64,000 bases of DNA from Corynebacterium sp. TAE3-ERU12 (lineage in GTDB: Bacteria > Actinomycetota > Actinomycetes > Mycobacteriales > Mycobacteriaceae), in assembly GCF_019209905.1 (NCBI RefSeq), contig NZ_JAHUTM010000004.1, positions 124,001 through 188,000 on the forward strand, in the 5' to 3' direction. The position numbers were made by a program, and so were the translations under genes. This document shows, in pieces, positions 60,401-64,000 of the stretch; position 1 is the first letter of the stretch; each line of letters opens with the position of its first letter. The notes beneath the pieces were generated by a model. That model had not been told where the DNA came from and ran no database searches. It saw only the letters and a program-made list of their open reading frames with translations.

Positions 60401-60583
60401 GGCAGATCCGTACCAATTGCACAGAACCGTGCGAATTTCCGTACGGATCTGCCACTTTCGTACGGATCTACGTAGCAGCGCCCCCGCAGCACCGCAGCCC
60501 CCGCGTGCTTGCCGACGTTGGCGCCGCACCCTCGCCGCCCTCCTGCTGCCAGACCTCTTCTCGGCCCAGCTTCCCGCCCCACA
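60401..60583. repeat. Dyad repeat unit 2
   Basis: 183-bp near-copy of unit 1 with the same sites and a spacer changed at few positions (for example GCACAGAACC for GCGCAGATCC inside the dyad). Confidence 0.9.
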
Positions 60584-60704
60584 GGCAGATCCGTACCAAT
60601 TGCGCAGATCCGTGCGAATTTCCGTACGGATCTGCCACTTTCGTACGGATCTACGAAGCAGCGCCCCCGCCCCCACACACCACGCAAAATTCGCACGGAT
60701 CTGC
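60584..60704. repeat. Dyad repeat unit 3 (partial) with an inverted closing site
   Basis: The dyad head of the unit is present (60584 to about 60667), then the spacer is cut short. The 18-base string GCAGATCCGTGCGAATTT (60604-60621) recurs as its exact reverse complement at 60687-60704, which closes the array. Confidence 0.85.
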
Positions 60705-60720
60705 ACCCCACACGTCAAAA

Positions 60721-60750
60721 GCCGCCGACCACATAATCGTGGCCGGCGGC
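60721..60750. terminator. Bidirectional terminator between ltsA and erpA
   Basis: Stem GCCGCCG with CGGCGGC, extended by CCAC/GTGG with one unpaired base, around a 6-nt loop. AAAA precedes it on the left and TTTC follows on the right, so it can work on either strand. It lies about 100 bp downstream of erpA. Confidence 0.85.
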
Positions 60751-60782
60751 TTTCTCGCCGTGCAGAACACAGCGCAGCACAC

Positions 60783-60818
60783 AGCGCTACACCCCAGCGC
60801 TACACCCCAGCGCTACAC
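60783..60818. repeat. Short tandem repeat, 13-bp unit, about 2.8 copies
   Basis: The unit AGCGCTACACCCC occurs at 60783-60795 and 60796-60808, with a partial third copy at 60809-60818, between the terminator and erpA. Confidence 0.85.
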
Positions 60819-60852
60819 ACGCCGGTATCGCGCTGCGTACGGCTTGGGCGAC

Positions 60853-61194
60853 TTAGTTGAAGGAGTCGCCGCAGGCGCAGGAACCGGTGGCATTGGGGTT
60901 GTCGATGGTGAAGCCCTGCTGCTCGATGGTGTCCGCGAAGTCAATGGTGGCGCCGGTGAGGTACGGGGCGGACTGGCGGTCGACTACGAGGCGTACGCCG
61001 TTGAATTCCTCGGAAATGTCGCCGTCGAGGTCGCGGTCGTCGAAGTAGAGCTGGTAGCGCAGGCCGGCGCAGCCGCCGGGGGCGACGGAGATGCGCAGCG
61101 AGAGGTTGTTGGCGCCTTCTTGGTCCAGCAGTGCCTTGGCTTTGGCAGCTGCGGCGTCGGTGAGGTTGACGCCGGTGGTCTGAGCGGTGGTCAT
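60853..61194 (-). CDS. erpA: Iron-sulfur cluster insertion protein ErpA (HesB/IscA family)
   Basis: A-type carrier that delivers iron-sulfur clusters to target enzymes. The 113 residues show the three conserved Cys: one in GGCAGLRY (about residue 52) and two in GSCACGDSF at the C-terminus. It lies beside ltsA and near the respiratory genes, as in C. glutamicum. AAGGAGA precedes the ATG. The Rieske protein in this window is a plausible client, which is inference only. Confidence 0.93.
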   Translation of the reverse strand: MTTAQTTGVNLTDAAAAKAKALLDQEGANNLSLRISVAPGGCAGLRYQLYFDDRDLDGDISEEFNGVRLVVDRQSAPYLTGATIDFADTIEQQGFTIDNPNATGSCACGDSFN

Positions 61195-61402
61195 CCGTGT
61201 TCTCCTTCTCGGATTAGTTTCGCCGCGGTGAACAACGCGGTCAGTGCGACGTGTTGTCCGGGCGGGCGGGCCCGGGGCCTAGCCGCGGTGGGTCCACGTG
61301 GGATAAGGCTACACGGCAAGGTACCGGCTAGCTGTTGGTGGCAACGTCGCCACGCCCTGAGGTATTCCCCAGGCTTTGTCGGTATCCCTTAGGCTAAGAC
61401 TC

Positions 61403-62209
61403 GTGAAATTGCCCTGGAAGAACTCGAAGTCCGATTCCCACCCCGCTGACTCCGCTGAGGGAGGTGGCACCAGCAACAGTGATAGCACCAGCACCAACAC
61501 CACCAGCAGCTCCGGCTCCGCTGGTGGCAGCGTGGCTGCGAGCGAGCTCCACGCCGACGATGGCCACGCCGGCGATGGCCACGCCGGCGACCAGGAGCAT
61601 TTGCCGAAGGGCTATACCCCGAAGAAGGGGCATGCCACTCCGAAGCGCAATGAGGTTGAGCGTGCGAAGGGTATTCGCCGCGGCCCGGTGCGCCCTCCGA
61701 TGACGTCGAAGGAGGCTCGTCAGCGGCGCAAGGAGGAGAAGGCGTCGATGTCGAAGGAGGAGTACAAGGCGAAGAAGGCCCGTGAGCGTGCGGAGCGTCG
61801 GGAGGCTCGTCGGGTGGCTGATGAGCGCATGGCGTCGGGCGATCCGCGGTATTTGTTGCCGCGGGATCAGGGCCCGGAGCGCAAGTTGGTGCGTGATTGG
61901 GTGGATACCCGTCGTTTCTTGGCGAATTTCTTTATGCCGTTTGCGTTGGTGTTGCTGTTGGTGATGTTGGTTGGCCAGGCGTATCCGACGGTGGCGGCGT
62001 ATTTCTCGTTGTTCTCGATGGTGTTTATTTTGGTGCTCATTGGTGAGGGCGTGGTGATTGGTCGCCGCGCGAATCGTCTTGTGCGTGAGCAGTTCCCGTC
62101 GACGACGGATACGGGTTTCCGGATGGGCTTTTATGCCTATTCGCGTGCTTCTCAGCCGCGTCGGTTGCGTACTCCGCGTCCGCAGAAGGAGATTGGCGAC
62201 AAGCTTTAG
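61403..62209 (+). CDS. DUF3043 domain membrane protein
   Basis: Actinobacterial membrane protein of unknown role. From GTG at 61403 it has 268 residues. The first 60 are Ser/Thr/Gly/Ala/Asp-rich low complexity with short direct repeats (GDGHAGD type). A Lys/Arg/Glu-rich charged middle follows (about 75-150), then two membrane segments (about 178-200 and 205-225), and a short basic tail. TAGGCT ends 7 nt before the GTG, a leaderless layout. Codon use changes within the gene: the repeat-rich start prefers C-ending codons, and the rest prefers G- and T-ending ones. Confidence 0.85.
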   Translation: MKLPWKNSKSDSHPADSAEGGGTSNSDSTSTNTTSSSGSAGGSVAASELHADDGHAGDGHAGDQEHLPKGYTPKKGHATPKRNEVERAKGIRRGPVRPPMTSKEARQRRKEEKASMSKEEYKAKKARERAERREARRVADERMASGDPRYLLPRDQGPERKLVRDWVDTRRFLANFFMPFALVLLLVMLVGQAYPTVAAYFSLFSMVFILVLIGEGVVIGRRANRLVREQFPSTTDTGFRMGFYAYSRASQPRRLRTPRPQKEIGDKL

Positions 62210-62263
62210 CCTCCGGGGGCTGCGACCGCTCTTGGCTGGGCGGTCTCAGTTACCCTGTGTGCC

Positions 62264-63292
62264 ATGACGCAGGAGTTTTTTAGCCCCGTTTCGGCGCCGG
62301 ATGCCGAGGCCGCTGAGCGCGCTCGCGCCCTTATTCGCCGTCTTCCGATTCCTCCGGGTTCTCTTGGCCGGGTGGGGGATCTTGGTGTGTGGTTGGCTGC
62401 GTGTCAGGATGCGGTTCCGCCGCGGGCGTTGGTGGATGCGCGTGTGGTGTTGTTTGCCGGGGAGACTTCTGAGGCTGCCGATGTTGGGGCGCATTCGCCG
62501 TTTTCGGGTGTGTCTGAGCCGCTTTCGGCTGGTGCGGTTTTTGATGACACGGTTGCTGGTACTTCTGCGTTGTGCGCGGTAGCGAATGCCCAGGGCGCAC
62601 GGGTTTTTGCTGCTGATATCAGTTTGGATCGGGAGTCTGAGTCGCCGTTTCGGGTGTGTCGGGGTGGTTCTGCTCCGCAGCTTTCCGACGGTCTGAGCGA
62701 CGCGGAGGTGTCTCGCGCGCTTGAGGCCGGTATGGCGTTGGCCAATGATGCTGCCGATAGTGATGTTCAGGTGCTGATTGCTGCTGATACTGGTGTGGGC
62801 GCTGAGGTGTCTGCGGCGGCGCTGATTGGTTCGGTGACGAATGCGGAGCCGGTGGCGCTGGTGGGGTCCGATATGGATCTTGGTGTTGCGCGGTGGAAGG
62901 CCAATGTGGCTGCGGTGCGCGATGTGATGTTTCGGATTCGTGGTGTGCGTGGTGAACCGGTGGAGATGCTGCGTCGGGCGGCGACGGCGGAGGTTGCGGC
63001 GATGGCCGGGTTCCTTGCGCAGGCGGCGGTGCGTCGTACTCCGGTGATTTTGGATGGCGTGGTGGTGACCTCGGCTGCGTTGGTTGCTGAGCAGTTGGCC
63101 CCGGGGGCGCGGGCTTGGTGGGTTGCTGGGCATGAGGCGGCTCATCCGGCGCATGGTCGTGCGTTGCGTCATCTGGGTTGTGAGCCGTTGTTGTCGTATG
63201 GAATTTCTGTTGGTGGCGGGATTGGTGCGACTGCTGCTTTGCCGGTTTTGCAGTCTGCGGTGGCGTTGCTGCGGGATTCGCAGCGCAGCTAG
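62264..63292 (+). CDS. CobT-like phosphoribosyltransferase homologue with altered catalytic motifs
   Basis: Homologue of nicotinate-nucleotide:dimethylbenzimidazole phosphoribosyltransferase (342 aa, family length). Alignable family segments are LPIPPGSLGRVGDL (28-40), MFRIRGVRGEP (222-232), AAVRRTPVILDGVVV (254-268) and GARAWWVAGHE (281-291). The motifs that hold substrate in true CobT appear lost. GDHG reads GETS (66-69), GIGNTT reads GVGAEV (177-182), and the LGEGxGA motif with the catalytic Glu reads VGGGIGA (316-322). It starts 54 bp after DUF3043 and shares its G/T-ending codon preference. No cobU or cobS is next to it. The role is unknown. Confidence 0.75.
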   Translation: MTQEFFSPVSAPDAEAAERARALIRRLPIPPGSLGRVGDLGVWLAACQDAVPPRALVDARVVLFAGETSEAADVGAHSPFSGVSEPLSAGAVFDDTVAGTSALCAVANAQGARVFAADISLDRESESPFRVCRGGSAPQLSDGLSDAEVSRALEAGMALANDAADSDVQVLIAADTGVGAEVSAAALIGSVTNAEPVALVGSDMDLGVARWKANVAAVRDVMFRIRGVRGEPVEMLRRAATAEVAAMAGFLAQAAVRRTPVILDGVVVTSAALVAEQLAPGARAWWVAGHEAAHPAHGRALRHLGCEPLLSYGISVGGGIGATAALPVLQSAVALLRDSQRS

Positions 63293-63639
63293 CCTAAGCC
63301 ATCTACCCCCGCTCATTTCGGGATTCATAGGCCCTCAGCTGGGCTTTTAGACCCCTAAAAGCACTATTCGCACCACTCCACTACCCCCGGAATCAACATT
63401 GCTCCGAAAGTCCTTGACCGGCCATTAGAGAACGGCATACGCTATGGGCATACCGCCGGGAGGCGGCAAGTGAAGTTCCCCTCCGGGACTCGCCCACTTT
63501 GAGGAACGCGTCGACCGTTTGCCGGGGCGCCACGTACGAGTCAACCGGGTCGACTTCACAGATGCGCTCTGTAGCTGAAGCTATGGGGCGCATCGCTGTG
63601 TTCGGGGCTGTGCTGTTCGGCGCGGTAACCTAGCCGGCT
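63293..63639. other. Gene-poor spacer after the CobT-like gene
   Basis: Contains a 66-codon minus-strand frame (63393-63593) that looks non-coding. There are short hairpins: CCGCC-GGGA-GGCGG (63453-63466) and an imperfect GTTCCCCTC/GAGGAAC pair (63475-63507). It may include a small RNA or promoter, but nothing is firm. Confidence 0.4.
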
Positions 63640-63891
63640 ATGACCCGCGAACGCACCCTCCGTATTGTTTCTTTGCTGCTGACGATTTGTGCGCTGGCCT
63701 GCTTATGCGCCGCCTGGAATAGCAGTTATCACCTCGCCACGTTCGCCCATAACCCGTCTCCGCTGAGCAACGAGTACATCGTGAGTCAGGTGGAACGGGC
63801 GCTAGCGTTTCTCACTATCGCAATGGTGTGTGTGGCGGTGAATATTGTCACCGTCGTTGTGGCTTGGGTGCGGGCTTTCCGACGTCGGTAG
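63640..63891 (+). CDS. Small membrane protein of unknown function
   Basis: 83-residue protein with two hydrophobic segments (about 7-25 and 56-77) and a basic C-terminus (AFRRR). The connecting loop of about 30 residues would lie outside the cell if the basic ends are cytoplasmic. TAACCT lies 8 nt upstream of the ATG, which suggests leaderless translation. I do not recognise the family. It is followed by a terminator and then the converging end of an ilvE-like gene. Confidence 0.7.
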   Translation: MTRERTLRIVSLLLTICALACLCAAWNSSYHLATFAHNPSPLSNEYIVSQVERALAFLTIAMVCVAVNIVTVVVAWVRAFRRR

Positions 63892-63901
63892 CGCGTACGC
63901 C

Positions 63902-63937
63902 AGCGGCCACCTCCCCTGTGTCTGGGGCGGTGGCCGC
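63902..63937. terminator. Terminator-type hairpin between the small membrane gene and the ilvE-like gene
   Basis: Long GC-rich stem (AGCGGCCACC...CCCC with GGGG...GGTGGCCGCT, one bulge per arm) around a 7-nt loop, lying between two convergent genes. T-runs are weak on both strands. Confidence 0.7.
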
Positions 63938-63950
63938 TTGTGTGGTCGGG

Positions 63951-64000
63951 TTATGTGGCCGGAACCAGAGTGTGTACCCAGCCGTGGGTGTCGGCGACGG
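63951..64000 (-). CDS. ilvE: C-terminal end of a probable branched-chain amino acid aminotransferase (partial)
   Basis: Only the last 16 codons are in the window; the gene continues beyond the right edge. They read VADTHGWVHTLVPAT then stop. The DTHGW ending is typical of actinobacterial IlvE, a PLP enzyme that transaminates Ile, Leu and Val. In C. glutamicum ilvE lies at this point of the gene order. The assignment rests on that short tail and on synteny. Confidence 0.7.
   Translation of the reverse strand, partial: VADTHGWVHTLVPAT

Noticed and set aside
60217..60704. CRISPR array
   Set aside because: Units are 184 bp, with conserved spacers and internal dyads; CRISPR spacers are short and unique, and no cas gene is near.
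60089..60718. Long minus-strand reading frame across the repeats, reading like repeated IRTEIRTDL blocks
   Set aside because: The frame is produced by the 184-bp repeat and its dyads. It overlaps the ltsA end and has no start context, so it is not a gene.
62246..63328. 360-codon minus-strand frame opposite the CobT-like gene
   Set aside because: The translation is Arg/His/Asn/Gln-rich, as expected when a G/T-rich coding strand is read backwards.
63393..63593. 66-codon minus-strand frame
   Set aside because: No ribosome site, no recognisable domain and no coding-type third-base bias; possibly part of a non-coding element.

Overview
The window is a high-GC, gene-dense chromosomal segment of a mycolic-acid actinobacterium, most probably a Corynebacterium. 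The evidence is the gene content and order: DivIVA/Wag31, SepF, YggT, FtsZ and the complete dcw cluster on one strand, then MetF, a prenyl synthase, MptA, PknL with five PASTA repeats, class II DAHP synthase, RNase AS, glucokinase, PimB', two NlpC/P60 proteins, the QcrCAB and CtaE/F/C respiratory genes, LtsA, ErpA and the end of a probable IlvE. No phage, insertion sequence, CRISPR array, tRNA or rRNA was seen.

Layout. 1-5.7 kb (minus strand): acetyltransferase, DNA polymerase IV, and IleS with a T-box leader whose specifier reads ATC (Ile). 5.7-25.7 kb (minus strand): division and peptidoglycan genes in the transcription order mraZ, rsmH, ftsL-like, ftsI, murE, murF, mraY, murD, ftsW, murG, murC, ftsQ, ftsZ, yfiH-like, sepF, yggT, divIVA. 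Most are joined by 1-4 bp stop/start overlaps. A triple 10-bp-spaced MraZ box lies upstream of mraZ. 25.7-29.6 kb: DUF3040, a HEPN-like protein, a GNAT and LppM-like lipoprotein pair, and MetF. 29.6-35.1 kb (plus strand): idsA, crtI, mptA and crtB, a tightly coupled isoprenoid, carotenoid and lipomannan operon. 35-49.4 kb: Rv2175c-like protein, pknL, aroG, RNase AS, plsC, glk, a P-loop-less ArsA-like protein, an SRPBCC protein, pimB', two NlpC/P60 genes, a DEDD-exonuclease/GIY-YIG protein, and trpD. 49.7-60.1 kb: ctaE-qcrC-qcrA-qcrB, an ABC-F ATPase, ctaF, ctaC and ltsA. 60.1-64 kb: an intergenic array of 184-bp dyad repeats, erpA, DUF3043, a CobT homologue with altered catalytic motifs, a small membrane protein and the end of ilvE.

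Functionally, most of the window builds the cell envelope and its division machinery (peptidoglycan precursors, SEDS/PBP pair, polar growth, lipomannan, PIM, NlpC/P60 hydrolases, LtsA) or the cytochrome bcc-aa3 supercomplex. Several genes look leaderless: a -10 hexamer lies 6-8 nt before the start codon. The observations most worth following are the degenerate CobT, the dyad-repeat array after ltsA, a second GTGGG array upstream of mraZ, the structured mraZ-rsmH spacer, and the ArsA-like protein without a P-loop.
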